Assembly (NCBI RefSeq): GCF_000702325.1
Contig: NZ_KL370891.1
Location: 1,014,917 to 1,078,916 of the forward strand
Source: Thiomicrorhabdus sp. Milos-T2
Lineage (GTDB): Bacteria > Pseudomonadota > Gammaproteobacteria > Thiomicrospirales > Thiomicrospiraceae
DNA: 64,000 nt
Direction of reading: 5' to 3'
Below, piece after piece: positions 1-8,656 of the stretch; position 1 is the first letter of the stretch, and each line of letters opens with the position of its first letter. The notes under the pieces were generated by a model. That model was not told the origin of the DNA. It did no database searches and was given only the letters and a program-made list of their open reading frames with translations. Position numbers and translations under genes: made by a program.

Positions 1-444
1 CCCAATGTCCCGCCTTATGTAAAAGGCGTTGTTGATCTTAGAGGAACGGTTGTTCCCATTATAGATTTAAGAGAAAAGTTTAAATTAAAAGTGAGCTATG
101 ATGGCACTACGGTGGTTATTGTTGTTCATGTTTTAACGTCTCAAGGTGAAAGAGTGGTTGGGTTAGTGGTTGATGCGGTGTCTGATGTTCATCAGTTTGA
201 TATTAATAACTTACAAGATCCACCTGATATTTCCAATTCTATGCATAGCCAATATATTTTAGGGTTAACCACAATTAAAGATAGTCAAGGTCAAAGTAGT
301 GCGGCACAAATGGGCACGGCTGAACAAAATTTGTCTGATAAAGGGCGAATGGTTGTTGTGGTTGATTTAGACAAGCTTGCCGCTGATGGGTTAATTGATG
401 ATATTGTCGCTAATGCAGAAAATATGCCGTCTGGAAATGGTTAA
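1..444 (+). CDS. cheW: Chemotaxis coupling protein CheW (5' truncated by window edge)
   Basis: The reading frame is open from base 1 and the upstream part lies outside the window. The visible residues include VKGVVDLRGTVVPIIDLR followed by GERVVGLVVDAVSDV, the typical CheW-domain core that bridges chemoreceptors and the CheA kinase in the cytoplasmic signalling array. A GTG at 91 is internal, because good CheW sequence precedes it in frame. The C-terminal tail after the domain is short and acidic. It could instead be the end of a CheV-like protein or another CheW paralogue; what is seen is only the CheW fold. A structured repeat starts about 40 bases after the stop. Confidence 0.9.
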   Translation, partial: PNVPPYVKGVVDLRGTVVPIIDLREKFKLKVSYDGTTVVIVVHVLTSQGERVVGLVVDAVSDVHQFDINNLQDPPDISNSMHSQYILGLTTIKDSQGQSSAAQMGTAEQNLSDKGRMVVVVDLDKLAADGLIDDIVANAENMPSGNG

Positions 445-482
445 CAACATATTCTCAATAGGTTTAAATGTAAAAACTTAGT

Positions 483-845
483 CTTAGTCAGACAGCACCG
501 AGATTGAGAAGCCTATTAAATATTAAGCCTTTGCCTTAAATTTTGTCACTCAGGCTTCCCGTTACTTTTTGCAATTTGGCAAAAAGTAACCAAAAAACAA
601 ACCCCACTCCATAAATAGGCAAGTTCTAAGCTTGTGAACTGAAAATGCTGAACTCGCTTCGCTCAAACAGCAGCATTTTTTTACCGTTCACTACACTAAG
701 AACTTTGCACCATTTATTACAAGGGGACTTATGGCGTTTGTCCAAGTTTCAATATTAAGCATCAAAAAGTGAAAAATAATTCAAATCTCATTACGATTGG
801 ATATTAAATTGGAATAGTACTTTATTGTTGTCCAGCCAGCTTTAG
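483..845 (+). repeat. Long structured repeat, copy A (about 363 bp)
   Basis: This stretch matches 53298-53662 over its full length by eye, and a truncated copy lies near 27788-27892. The ends form imperfect inverted repeats: the left reads CTTAGTCAGACAGC, and the right end of copy B, reversed, reads CTTAATCTGACAGAAC. Inside is a perfect 12-bp stem, GTTACTTTTTGC/GCAAAAAGTAAC, near 560-590. A second hairpin pairs AAAATGCTG with CAGCATTTTT near 643-680. There is no convincing ORF, so it behaves as a non-autonomous mobile or RNA-structured repeat. It fills most of the 445-955 gap. Confidence 0.75.
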
Positions 846-870
846 TTCAATTTTTTAAATTTTAAAAGCA

Positions 871-901
871 AAAAGCCGATTCAATCTGAATCGGCTTTTT
901 T
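871..901. terminator. Bidirectional rho-independent terminator
   Basis: AAAAGCCGATTCA and TGAATCGGCTTTTT form a perfect stem with A and T tracts on the two sides. It lies between the rightward cheW/repeat region and the leftward queD and can end transcripts from both. Confidence 0.85.
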
Positions 902-955
902 GTATTATTGCATTTAATCATTATCGAATCTTGCAAAGATTTCTGTTACCAAATA

Positions 956-1333
956 CTACTCAGAATAGGTCACACAGTTACGATCATTTTCCCAGACGGT
1001 TAGGCTGTGCATGTTGACTTCAGGGCTTTTAATTCTTTTTTCGATCTCTTTATAGAGATAGACAGCAATATTTTCAGCAGTAGGATTTAGTTCTTTAAAA
1101 TGTGGGTGGTCATTTAAGAAGGTATGATCTAGCTCTTTTACGACTTCCTTTGCATGACCTTTAATCTCTTTAAAATCGATTACCATGCCAATTTCATTAA
1201 GTTGAGAACCCGCTACTTGCACTTCAATTTTCCAGTTATGGCCATGAAGTTTTGCACAGTCACCAGGATAACCTTTTAGGCTATGAGCAGCAGCGAAATC
1301 AAGTAATGTTTTTAAAACAAATGTTTGGGCCAT
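956..1333 (-). CDS. queD: 6-carboxy-5,6,7,8-tetrahydropterin synthase QueD
   Basis: QueD converts dihydroneopterin triphosphate to 6-carboxytetrahydropterin, the second step toward queuosine (preQ0) in the cytoplasm. The 125-residue length is normal for the family. Zinc ligands are visible as H17 (FAAAHSL), H30 and H32 (HGHNW), with the catalytic cysteine C26 five residues before the HGH motif. The C-terminal WENDRNCVTY carries the conserved Glu that binds the pterin. It is transcribed leftward as a single gene, with 331 noncoding bases upstream and a shared terminator downstream. A PTPS-family paralogue is possible, but the Cys-HGH arrangement favours QueD. Confidence 0.92.
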   Translation of the reverse strand: MAQTFVLKTLLDFAAAHSLKGYPGDCAKLHGHNWKIEVQVAGSQLNEIGMVIDFKEIKGHAKEVVKELDHTFLNDHPHFKELNPTAENIAVYLYKEIEKRIKSPEVNMHSLTVWENDRNCVTYSE

Positions 1334-1664
1334 AATAGAGTCAATCTTCTCAGTTTTTAATAAAGTTTTACCACCCGTTAAGAGGTCAGCTAGTAAGATG
1401 AAACCTTTGTTCGAGTTGGTGATGCAAGAAAGATGTAAGAAAGAAATAAAAGAATTCTTTAAACTAATTCAGAGAATTCTAGCCTTATAAATTCTAACCT
1501 AATAAATATATCGACTCTTGCAAAATCTCGCTACACAAATAGTTGTATTTTAAGCCTTGCTGCGAGAGGTTGCTGATTATAACTAAAATGATTAACGATT
1601 AAAAGCTAACTTTTTGAAAGCTAAGATTTTTCTTAACTTCTTTAATCTTCAATTTATTGATCAG
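1334..1664. other. Noncoding gap between ispA and queD
   Basis: This 331-base AT-rich gap is the upstream region of queD. No ORF is supported. CTCTTGCAAAATCTCGC near 1513 and CTGCGAGAGGTTGC near 1560 resemble badly decayed ends of the GAGACCTTTGCACGAG element family, but the match is too weak to call. I see no preQ1 riboswitch. Confidence 0.4.
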
Positions 1665-2567
1665 TTAATGTTTTCTAGCGGCAATGTACTCTATTAATGT
1701 TATTAAGAACGGACTTTTTAGCTTTAAAATAGAGAGTTCTTTTTTGGCTTGTGTAATTAAATCGTCTCTATATTCTTTAGCTGGTTGTAAACCGAGTAAT
1801 TTGGGGTAGGTTGATTTGTCGAGTGCGATGTCACTACCTTGAGGTTTGCCTAAAGTATCGGTATCGCCTTCGATATCCAAAATATCGTCTTGAACTTGAA
1901 AGGCTAGACCAATCAATTCTCCTAATTTAACCAGGCCTGGTTGAATAGTAGTGTAGTTTGGAGAAGCGGTAGCCCCCATTAGTAATGCGCATTGAATTAG
2001 CGCTCCTGTTTTTAGATAATGCAGTGCTTTGAGTTGTTGCAAGCTAATCGACTTACCTTCGGCTTGAATATCTAATACCTGGCCGCCAATCATTCCTAAA
2101 GGACCGCTAGCGAGAGAGAGTAAACGAATCATTTCTATGGTTTGAGAAGGAGCTAAATTTTTGTCTTCTGCTAAAATTTGAAACGCTAAAGTTTGTTGAG
2201 CATCGCCTACCAGAATTGCCGTCGCTTCATCGTATTTTATGTGGCAGGTAGGTTGCCCACGGCGCAAGTCATCATTATCCATTGCTGGTAAATCATCATG
2301 CACTAATGAATAGCTATGAATCAGTTCAATAGCACAGGCTGCAGCATCCACTTTATTTAAAGGAATCCCCAAGGCTTCAGCTACTGCATAAATTAATGCA
2401 GGTCGCAGACGTTTTCCTTGGTTTAGTGTTGCATATTCAATAGCGGGGAATAGGTTATTTGTAGTATCGATTGTTAAGCTATCTTTTTGTTGCTTAGCAA
2501 AGAACCGTAAATGGTGTGTTAAGGCTTGATTAACACGTTCTTGATATTGGATTAGTTGGTCTAGCAA
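1665..2567 (-). CDS. ispA: Farnesyl diphosphate synthase (polyprenyl synthetase) IspA
   Basis: IspA condenses IPP with DMAPP/GPP to make farnesyl diphosphate for quinone and undecaprenol synthesis in the cytoplasm. The first aspartate-rich motif, DDLPAMD, is at residues 91-97 followed by the RRG of the family. The second motif, DDILD, is at 227-231 followed by GDTDTLGKPQGSD. At 300 aa it is full length. The start is TTG at 2567, chosen because GGAGAAG lies about 4 bases upstream and no in-frame ATG precedes it. A terminator hairpin ends immediately before that ribosome-binding site. The palindrome CCAGGCCTGG occurs inside the gene at 1931. The usual neighbours xseB and dxs are not here. Confidence 0.93.
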   Translation of the reverse strand: MLDQLIQYQERVNQALTHHLRFFAKQQKDSLTIDTTNNLFPAIEYATLNQGKRLRPALIYAVAEALGIPLNKVDAAACAIELIHSYSLVHDDLPAMDNDDLRRGQPTCHIKYDEATAILVGDAQQTLAFQILAEDKNLAPSQTIEMIRLLSLASGPLGMIGGQVLDIQAEGKSISLQQLKALHYLKTGALIQCALLMGATASPNYTTIQPGLVKLGELIGLAFQVQDDILDIEGDTDTLGKPQGSDIALDKSTYPKLLGLQPAKEYRDDLITQAKKELSILKLKSPFLITLIEYIAARKH

Positions 2568-2581
2568 AAATCTTCTCCATA

Positions 2582-2610
2582 AAAAAGGCCGTCTAATAGA
2601 CGGCCTTTTT
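2582..2610 (-). terminator. Terminator of the peroxiredoxin gene, abutting the ispA ribosome-binding site
   Basis: AAAAAGGCCGTCT and AGACGGCCTTTTT flank a 3-base loop. It lies after the peroxiredoxin stop and ends only about 14 bases before the TTG start of ispA on the same strand. Confidence 0.85.
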
Positions 2611-2718
2611 ATCAGTGCAAAGTTTTAAGCAGATAAGCTTTAAACCTTTACAAAAAATGCTGTTAATTAATGGATATATTTTAATACATTAATGTTGAGC
2701 ATTCAGCTTTTAACGAAA

Positions 2719-3321
2719 TTATAGTTCGTCAGAGTGCTCGCTTAGGTATTCAGCAACACCATCAGGAGTGTCTTTCATTCCTGAATCGCCTTTGTTCCAA
2801 CCAGCTGGACAAACTTCACCAACTTCTTCGTGGAATTTTAGAGCTTCAACCATACGAACCATTTCATCAACGTTACGACCAAGTGGTAAATCATTAACAA
2901 CTTGGTGACGAACAACACCATCAGTATCAATTAAGAAAGCACCACGTAAAGCAACATTACCAGGGTGAACAATTCCGTATGCTTCCATAATAGAACCACC
3001 AAGGTCTGCTACTAGAGGGAATTTAACTGGACCAAGTCCACCTTGATTAACAGGAGTATTACGCCAAGCATTATGAGTGAATTGAGAATCTACAGAGATA
3101 CCTACAACTTCAGTTCCTAACTCTTTAAATTTTTCAACACGGTGGTCAAAGGCAAGAATTTCAGAAGGACATACAAATGTGAAGTCTAATGGGTAGAAGA
3201 AAACAACTGCGTATTTACCAGCAATGTGGCTTTTTAGATTAAAGTCATCAACAATAGAACCATCTGCTAAAACCGCAGCTGAAGTAAAGTCTGGAGCCTG
3301 TTTAGTGACAAGAACTGACAT
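2719..3321 (-). CDS. Typical 2-Cys peroxiredoxin (AhpC/TSA family)
   Basis: This enzyme reduces peroxides in the cytoplasm with a peroxidatic cysteine. C51 lies in FTFVCPSE and the resolving C171 in GEVCPAGW, the arrangement of Prx1/AhpC-type dimeric enzymes. At 200 aa it matches that class, longer than AhpC proper and with a C-terminal tail. No AhpF reductase gene is adjacent, so the electron donor cannot be read from context. A candidate -10 box (TATACT, reverse strand) lies at 3370-3375, about 49 bases from the start. The gene is monocistronic, with its terminator at 2582-2610. Confidence 0.93.
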   Translation of the reverse strand: MSVLVTKQAPDFTSAAVLADGSIVDDFNLKSHIAGKYAVVFFYPLDFTFVCPSEILAFDHRVEKFKELGTEVVGISVDSQFTHNAWRNTPVNQGGLGPVKFPLVADLGGSIMEAYGIVHPGNVALRGAFLIDTDGVVRHQVVNDLPLGRNVDEMVRMVEALKFHEEVGEVCPAGWNKGDSGMKDTPDGVAEYLSEHSDEL

Positions 3322-3677
3322 AGTATTATCCTTATTTTAGTGAGTGATTTCGAGTTTTTTAACCCAAATAGTATAGTCAATTGGTGGGTCTTATTCTAGT
3401 TAAATTATGGATAAATTTGAGTTTGATTTTATTGTTTATTGGCGGTTAAGGCTTAGTATTTAACATAGAGAAATTTATTTTCTTTAAGTTTGTATGATTT
3501 GCAGTCGATATACTCTAAATAAGAAGGCGTTTTTTTAGCAAGAAAGTTTTTTTGAGTTTAAATTAAAAATTGCGGTTATTACTTGAATCCACGGTTTGTA
3601 TAGGTAGATGATTTTTGACAAATCAACAGTGCGTTAATTTTTAGTGAATTCTAGTTTACGATTTTGAGAGTGAAAAT
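3322..3677. other. Divergent promoter region of peroxiredoxin and CBS-protein genes
   Basis: This 356-base AT-rich gap lies between divergently transcribed genes. It holds a TATACT-like -10 for the leftward gene at 3370-3375 and a TTGACA hexamer at 3615-3620 that could be a -35 for the rightward gene, though no good -10 follows. No ORF is supported. Confidence 0.4.
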
Positions 3678-4307
3678 ATGTTTATAGTCTATAGCCCTGA
3701 AGGGCAAAGCTTTATTGGAGCTGTGCAAAATTTACCTGTGCTTAAGGTTGATCCAGCTAAGCGAATAAATAAGGTTGAACAGTCTGAGTTAGGGGCTTTA
3801 AAAACTGATATTGAGTCTAAATCTCAGAGTAATCCAAAAAACAGTGCGTTAAACGCTTATAAACAAAATCAATCAACATCTTCAGGTAAAGCTGTTGTTA
3901 AGGTTGCAGAAGTAATGGTTTCGCCGGTTGTCACAATTAATGTGAATGCTTCTTTGGAAGAGGCTTGGCAAATTATGCACAGCAAAAAAATTAAACACTT
4001 ACCAGTTTTAAATAATGCTGAATTGGTAGGAATGTGTTCTCAAGAAAATTTGTTAACTAGGATTATTGTGGGTAAATCTGGTGAGTTAGAAGGGGTTAAA
4101 CCCGAAAAGGTGGTTGATGTTATGCATACTGAAGTGGTAACCACTAACTTAGATACCGATATTCGCCATGTTGCACAAGCGTTAAATCAATATCAAATAG
4201 ATGCGCTTGTTATTATGAGCGAGTATCATCAAATTATTGGAATTGTTACTGAGAGTGATTTAATTAGGCGACTAGCTAAAGAGCCGCCAATTGAAATTTA
4301 CACTTAA
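3678..4307 (+). CDS. Tandem CBS-domain protein
   Basis: The first 75 residues are polar, low in complexity and unrecognised. Residues of about 78-130 form one CBS domain (VSPVVTINVNASLEEAW..., HLPVLNNAELVGMCSQENLL) and about 148-202 form a second (TDIRHVAQALNQYQIDALVI..., GIVTESDLIRRL). Such CBS pairs usually bind adenine nucleotides and regulate a partner. No catalytic domain is attached, so the partner is unknown. The gene stands alone, convergent with nadB, whose stop is 19 bases away. The N-terminal residues (MFIVYSPEGQSFIGAVQNLP) resemble a module seen in gammaproteobacterial CBS proteins, but I do not assign a function. Confidence 0.75.
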   Translation: MFIVYSPEGQSFIGAVQNLPVLKVDPAKRINKVEQSELGALKTDIESKSQSNPKNSALNAYKQNQSTSSGKAVVKVAEVMVSPVVTINVNASLEEAWQIMHSKKIKHLPVLNNAELVGMCSQENLLTRIIVGKSGELEGVKPEKVVDVMHTEVVTTNLDTDIRHVAQALNQYQIDALVIMSEYHQIIGIVTESDLIRRLAKEPPIEIYT

Positions 4308-4326
4308 TATTTAATCTTAAAGTTGA

Positions 4327-5943
4327 TTACCCTAGTTTGGGTTTTAATATGGTTGGTTTAGGTATTTTGTGTATATGTGGATAATCTAAATTATAGTGAA
4401 GCCCGCGACTTTCTTTACGTTTTTGAGCACTAATCACGATGAGTTCAGACACAAGTACTAAATTTCTAAGTTCGAGTAAGTCGCGATTAAGCGTGTGTTG
4501 ACGGTAATATTCATCGACTTCTTTGTGTAAATTACGGATTCTTTGACGTGCTCTTTTTAAGCGTTTGTTTGTTCTAACAATACCCACATAATCCCACATA
4601 ACTCGACGTAATTCGTCCCAGTCATGACTCACGAGTATTTTTTCTTTCGGTTCGGTTGTTCCACTACTATCCCATGGAATGACATTTTTATGCTTTAGCT
4701 CTTGGTTATCAAAGGTGTTTTTAATACTTTGTTGTGCCATTTTGGCAAATACTAAACCTTCCGCTAAGGAATTACTGGCTAGTCTATTCGCTCCATGTAA
4801 TCCTGTGTATGCGGTTTCACCAATGGCATAAAGGCCATCTAAACTGGTTTTGCCTTCAAGGTCGGTAACGATGCCTCCGCAAGTATAGTGAGCCGCAGGC
4901 ACTACGGGTATTTGTTCTTTGGTGATATCAATACCAATTTTTTTACAACGTTCGTAAATCGTTGGAAAATGGTTTTTCAAAAAACTAGCCGGTTTATGAG
5001 TAATATCTAAATAGACACAATCTACACCATGTTTTTTCATCTCTTGGTCAATGGCTCTGGCAACAACATCCCTTGGTGCAAGATCGGCACTCTCATGGTA
5101 TTGCTGCATAAAGGGTTTGCCATTGGGGAGTTTTAAAATTCCACCTTCACCGCGAACGGCTTCACTAATTAAAAACGAACGGTCTTTAGGGTGGTAAAGG
5201 CAAGTAGGGTGAAATTGATTAAATTCCATATTTCCAATCTTACAGCCCGCTCGCCAAGCCATGGCAATGCCATCACCTGTTGAAGTGTCTGGATTACTGG
5301 TATATAGGTAGGCCTTACTTGCTCCCCCCGTAGCTAACACCGTGAATAAAGATGAAATCGCAATAATGTTACTGTCGGTTTGATTAAGAGCATAAGCACC
5401 AATACATCGGTTTTGACGCTTATTTTTAATCAAATCAATAGTCATATGTTCAGGTAATAATGTGATGTGAGGGTGGCTTTTAACTCTTTTAATTAAGGTG
5501 CTTAAAACAGATTGCCCTGTGTGGTCAGCGGCATGTATCACGCGTCTATGGCTGTGCCCACCTTCTTGCGTTAAGTGAAAAGGGAAGTCACCTGCTTCGT
5601 GGTTATTGGGCTTTTCATTATCCAGACTAAAGGGGACACCTAAGTCAATTAACTCTTGAATTGATTCTGTAGCATGTGATGCAACAATGGCAACGGCTTT
5701 GGGATCACAAAGACCTGCACCTGCAATTTGAGTGTCGGAAATATGGGCTTCAATGCTATCAAAAGGGTCTAATACTCCAGCAATTCCACCTTGTGCGTAA
5801 TTAGTACTGCCTTCGCTTAAAGAGCCTTTTGCAAGTACGGTAATTTTATGTTCTTCAGCAAGTTTTAGGGCAAGTGATAGGCCTGCAATTCCACTGCCTA
5901 TAATAAGAATGTCGGTGGTTAATGTGTTAGATGGAGCTGGCAA
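4327..5943 (-). CDS. nadB: L-aspartate oxidase NadB
   Basis: This FAD enzyme oxidises L-aspartate to iminoaspartate, the first step of de novo NAD synthesis. The N-terminal dinucleotide fold IIGSGIAGLSLAL lies at residues of about 14-26. Also visible are QGGIAGVLDP, the active-site HSHRRVIHAADHTG, RGEGGILKLPNG, APRDVVARAID and ASNSLAEGL, all characteristic of the succinate dehydrogenase/NadB flavoprotein family. At 538 aa the length is typical and no iron-sulfur partner is adjacent, which argues against a fumarate reductase. In many gammaproteobacteria nadB is divergent from the rpoE-rse operon; here it is divergent from rseC. Confidence 0.95.
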   Translation of the reverse strand: MPAPSNTLTTDILIIGSGIAGLSLALKLAEEHKITVLAKGSLSEGSTNYAQGGIAGVLDPFDSIEAHISDTQIAGAGLCDPKAVAIVASHATESIQELIDLGVPFSLDNEKPNNHEAGDFPFHLTQEGGHSHRRVIHAADHTGQSVLSTLIKRVKSHPHITLLPEHMTIDLIKNKRQNRCIGAYALNQTDSNIIAISSLFTVLATGGASKAYLYTSNPDTSTGDGIAMAWRAGCKIGNMEFNQFHPTCLYHPKDRSFLISEAVRGEGGILKLPNGKPFMQQYHESADLAPRDVVARAIDQEMKKHGVDCVYLDITHKPASFLKNHFPTIYERCKKIGIDITKEQIPVVPAAHYTCGGIVTDLEGKTSLDGLYAIGETAYTGLHGANRLASNSLAEGLVFAKMAQQSIKNTFDNQELKHKNVIPWDSSGTTEPKEKILVSHDWDELRRVMWDYVGIVRTNKRLKRARQRIRNLHKEVDEYYRQHTLNRDLLELRNLVLVSELIVISAQKRKESRGLHYNLDYPHIHKIPKPTILKPKLG

Positions 5944-5979
5944 ATTATTTCCTTAAAAGTAAAACTAAAGAGTTTAAAT

Positions 5980-6011
5980 CGTTGTTAATACCGATCGTTG
6001 TTAATACCGAT
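5980..6011. repeat. 16-bp perfect tandem duplication
   Basis: CGTTGTTAATACCGAT occurs twice in a row in the nadB-rseC intergenic region. It is a local duplication in the divergent promoter region and may alter spacing. Confidence 0.9.
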
Positions 6012-6191
6012 ATTATATTGAAGAATATCTTTCTTGAAGGTGAATATTTATTTTAAAAGGTTTGTAATGACCAGATTGTTTTATATAAAACAATGTTAAT
6101 GTTGAAATTAAGAATTGTCGTCCTTATTAAAAACCAAGAATTATTACGAACTAAGATCGTCTTTGTCACCGTTTAAAATTTTAGGAATAGA

Positions 6192-6665
6192 ATGGAAAAT
6201 CAAGATAGTCATATTTTGCGTGAGCAAGGGATTGTGGTTGGAATAGAAGGTGACCATGTGCTTGTTCAAACTCAAAGAACCACCGGTTGTTCGGGTTGCT
6301 CTTCAGAATCGGGTTGTGGAACATCAGCCTTGGCAAAGCTATTTACCTCAACCAGTAAAGCACCAATTAGAGTTAAAAATCGAATTGAATGTCATATGGG
6401 TGATACGGTTGAATTAGTATTAGATGAGTCACGATTGCTTCAACATTCGTTCATGGCATATGGATTACCATTAATTGGTCTGTTTGTTTTTGCAATTGGC
6501 TTTTCTAAAATAGCTTTGCATTTATTAATGCTAACACCAGGCCAGGCAGAGTTGTCGGCAATTTTTGGTGGCTTTTTAGGGTTGTACTTAGGTTGGTGGT
6601 TAACTCGAAAAATTTATAAACCCGTTATGCCAGAATTAAGTAAGGTCATTGCAATATCAACTTAA
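6192..6665 (+). CDS. rseC: SoxR-reducing/sigma-E regulator RseC family protein
   Basis: RseC/MucC is an inner-membrane protein linked to sigma-E control and to the Rsx/Rnf electron-transfer complex. At 157 aa it has an N-terminal cysteine cluster (C33, C36, C42 in TGCSGCSSESGCG) and two hydrophobic segments at about 88-106 and 113-135. It is followed by the protease gene with a 26-base gap, so the two probably share a transcript. The rpoE, rseA and rseB genes that normally precede it are absent; only 248 noncoding bases separate it from nadB. An rnf cluster is at the right end of the window. Confidence 0.88.
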   Translation: MENQDSHILREQGIVVGIEGDHVLVQTQRTTGCSGCSSESGCGTSALAKLFTSTSKAPIRVKNRIECHMGDTVELVLDESRLLQHSFMAYGLPLIGLFVFAIGFSKIALHLLMLTPGQAELSAIFGGFLGLYLGWWLTRKIYKPVMPELSKVIAIST

Positions 6666-6691
6666 AAATTAAATTAGGAGATCATTTAATA

Positions 6692-8131
6692 ATGAAAAAA
6701 TTATCCCTGCTTTTTAGCGTTTTAATTAGTGCTTTAGTGGTTCTTCAGCCTATTAATAGCTATGCGAATAGTTATACGTCTCAAGCTAACAAATTCGGTT
6801 TGCCTGATTTTAGTCAGCTTGTTGAAGATACTAATCAAAGTGTCGTCAATATTAGTACTACCAAAATGGTTGAGAGAGCTGCTATGCCTCAGTTTAGAGG
6901 TATGCCTGAAGATTTATTACGTCACTTTTTTGGCATGCCGCAGTTTAAAGGCGAGCCAAGGGGGAATGTTCCTGAACAACCTCATAAAGAAGAATCTCAC
7001 TCACTGGGTTCTGGTTTTCTTATCAGTGCAGACGGTTATATTTTGACTAATAACCATGTTGTTGAAGGGGCTGATGAAATTATTGTAAGAATGCGAAATC
7101 GCAAAGAGTTAGTTGCCAAGGTCATTGGTACGGATCCAAGAACGGATGTTGCCTTGATCAAAATTGATGCAAAAAATCTTCCTTATGCAAAAATTGGTAA
7201 TTCAGACGAATTAAAAGTCGGTCAATGGGTATTGGCAATAGGCGAACCATTTGGTTTGGATTTTACCGCATCTCACGGGATTATTAGTGCATTAGGTCGT
7301 GCGTTACCTGACGATACTTACGTACCATTCATTCAAACCGATGTTCCCATTAATCCGGGTAACTCTGGAGGTCCACTTTTTAACTTAGATGGCGAAGTTG
7401 TTGGTATAAACTCTCAAATATATAGTAAAACAGGTGGTTCAATGGGGCTATCTTTTTCAATCCCTATTGATATTGCTATGAATGTTGTGCAGCAACTTAA
7501 AAGCAAAGGAAAAGTCACACGAGGTTATTTAGGTGTACAAATTCAGGAAGTAACAAATGATTTAGCGAAATCATTTGGTTTAGCTAAACCACAAGGGGCT
7601 TTAGTTGGACAAACTTATCCAGATACTGCTGCGGAAAAAGCAGGGATTGAATCTGGAGATATTATTTTAGAATTTGATGGTAAGGCAATTAAAAAATCTT
7701 CGGACTTACCGCCTATTGTGGGTATGACACCCATTACTAAAAAGGTTAAGGTTAAAGTCTTACGCCAAGGTAAAGAGAAGTTCTTTACGGTCAGACTTTC
7801 TTCGTTGGATAATGCGGATGATATTGCTGCCAATGCCAGTGGTAAAGCCTATAGCGATAATCGATTAGGTGCCTTGGTTAAAGAACTTAGTAAAGAGGAT
7901 TTAAAATCATTAGGTCTACCATTTGGTGTGGTTGTCACTGATGTTCAGGGTGGTCCAGCTAAAAAAGCAGGAATTCAATCTGGAGACATCATTGTTACGA
8001 TTGATTTTAAACCTGTTAAAAGTGCTTCTGGGCTTAAAAAACTAATGAAAACTTTACCAAAAGGGCATTCATTACCGGTTAGAGTGGTTAGAAAAAACCG
8101 TTCATTATTCTTACCATTAATACTAGATTAA
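6692..8131 (+). CDS. mucD: Periplasmic Do-family serine endoprotease (DegQ/MucD type)
   Basis: The protein has an N-terminal signal peptide (hydrophobic to about residue 20, cleavage after SYA), a trypsin-like domain with triad H122 (TNNHVV), D152 (RTDVALIKID) and S225 (GNSGGP), and two PDZ domains at about 265-365 and 385-475. It degrades or refolds damaged periplasmic proteins. At 479 aa it matches MucD/DegQ. Its position after rseC and before lepA equals the Pseudomonas mucC-mucD-lepA order, which is why I prefer mucD over degQ. A strong terminator follows. The start is supported by TAGGAG about 9 bases upstream of the ATG. Confidence 0.93.
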   Translation: MKKLSLLFSVLISALVVLQPINSYANSYTSQANKFGLPDFSQLVEDTNQSVVNISTTKMVERAAMPQFRGMPEDLLRHFFGMPQFKGEPRGNVPEQPHKEESHSLGSGFLISADGYILTNNHVVEGADEIIVRMRNRKELVAKVIGTDPRTDVALIKIDAKNLPYAKIGNSDELKVGQWVLAIGEPFGLDFTASHGIISALGRALPDDTYVPFIQTDVPINPGNSGGPLFNLDGEVVGINSQIYSKTGGSMGLSFSIPIDIAMNVVQQLKSKGKVTRGYLGVQIQEVTNDLAKSFGLAKPQGALVGQTYPDTAAEKAGIESGDIILEFDGKAIKKSSDLPPIVGMTPITKKVKVKVLRQGKEKFFTVRLSSLDNADDIAANASGKAYSDNRLGALVKELSKEDLKSLGLPFGVVVTDVQGGPAKKAGIQSGDIIVTIDFKPVKSASGLKKLMKTLPKGHSLPVRVVRKNRSLFLPLILD

Positions 8132-8280
8132 TTGAGGTTTTACAGTGATGGTAAATAGGTAATAACTCATAAAAAAGGTGGTTAAGTTATATTTGAGGTT
8201 AAGTTAAGTCATCGCTAAGATTTATCAATGCGAAAAACCTTAAATTAGCGTAAAATACCCGCCATTCATTGATAACCAAA

Positions 8281-8345
8281 TCAACCTTGCGAATACTTAT
8301 AATTTAGCAAGGTTGAATTTAAAGGGGCAGTGGCCCCTTTTTTTG
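8281..8345 (+). terminator. Paired hairpins ending the rseC-mucD transcript
   Basis: A first stem pairs TCAACCTTGC with GCAAGGTTGA across a 16-base loop (8281-8316). It is followed at about 8321-8338 by AAAGGGGC/GCCCCTTT with a 4-base loop and a T tract. The second is a classic rho-independent terminator; the first may be an antiterminator or a 3' stabilising hairpin. Confidence 0.8.
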
Positions 8346-8363
8346 TAGTATTTTTTTCTTTAA

Positions 8364-8538
8364 GAGACCTTTGCACGAGAGTATGCGCGAGTGAAAATGG
8401 TTAAAATTTACCCGATTTTTGTTGAAAAACTTGCGAATAGCTAGCTATTCCCTGCGTTTTCCGCCGCAATCAGGAAAATTTTCTCTCATTTTTCTTTCGC
8501 ACCTATCTCGTATTTATGCCCTTGGGTACAAAGGTCTC
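8364..8538 (+). mobile_element. MITE-like element, copy 1 (175 bp)
   Basis: It starts GAGACCTTTGCACGAG and ends with the inverted GGTCTC end. The centre carries the palindrome AATAGCTAGCTATT. It is flanked by TTTAA on the left and ATTAA on the right, a 5-bp target duplication with one mismatch. Near the right end it has about 16 extra bases (TTTATGCCCTTGGGT) missing from the 159-bp form. It sits between mucD and lepA. A short open frame inside is a by-product shared by all copies. Confidence 0.88.
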
Positions 8539-8656
8539 ATTAATTTACTAGTGAAGACCATTGCTGGATATTATTTGCAAGGTGATTGCACGAATAAGTA
8601 AATTAAAATGGTAGAGCCCCTAAAAAATGGGTTTTTAAGATTGAGTTGGAGCTTAA

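Noticed and set aside
8419-8601. 60-codon ORF before lepA
   Set aside because: It lies mostly inside MITE copy 1, and the same frame occurs in other copies; no ribosome-binding site or family.
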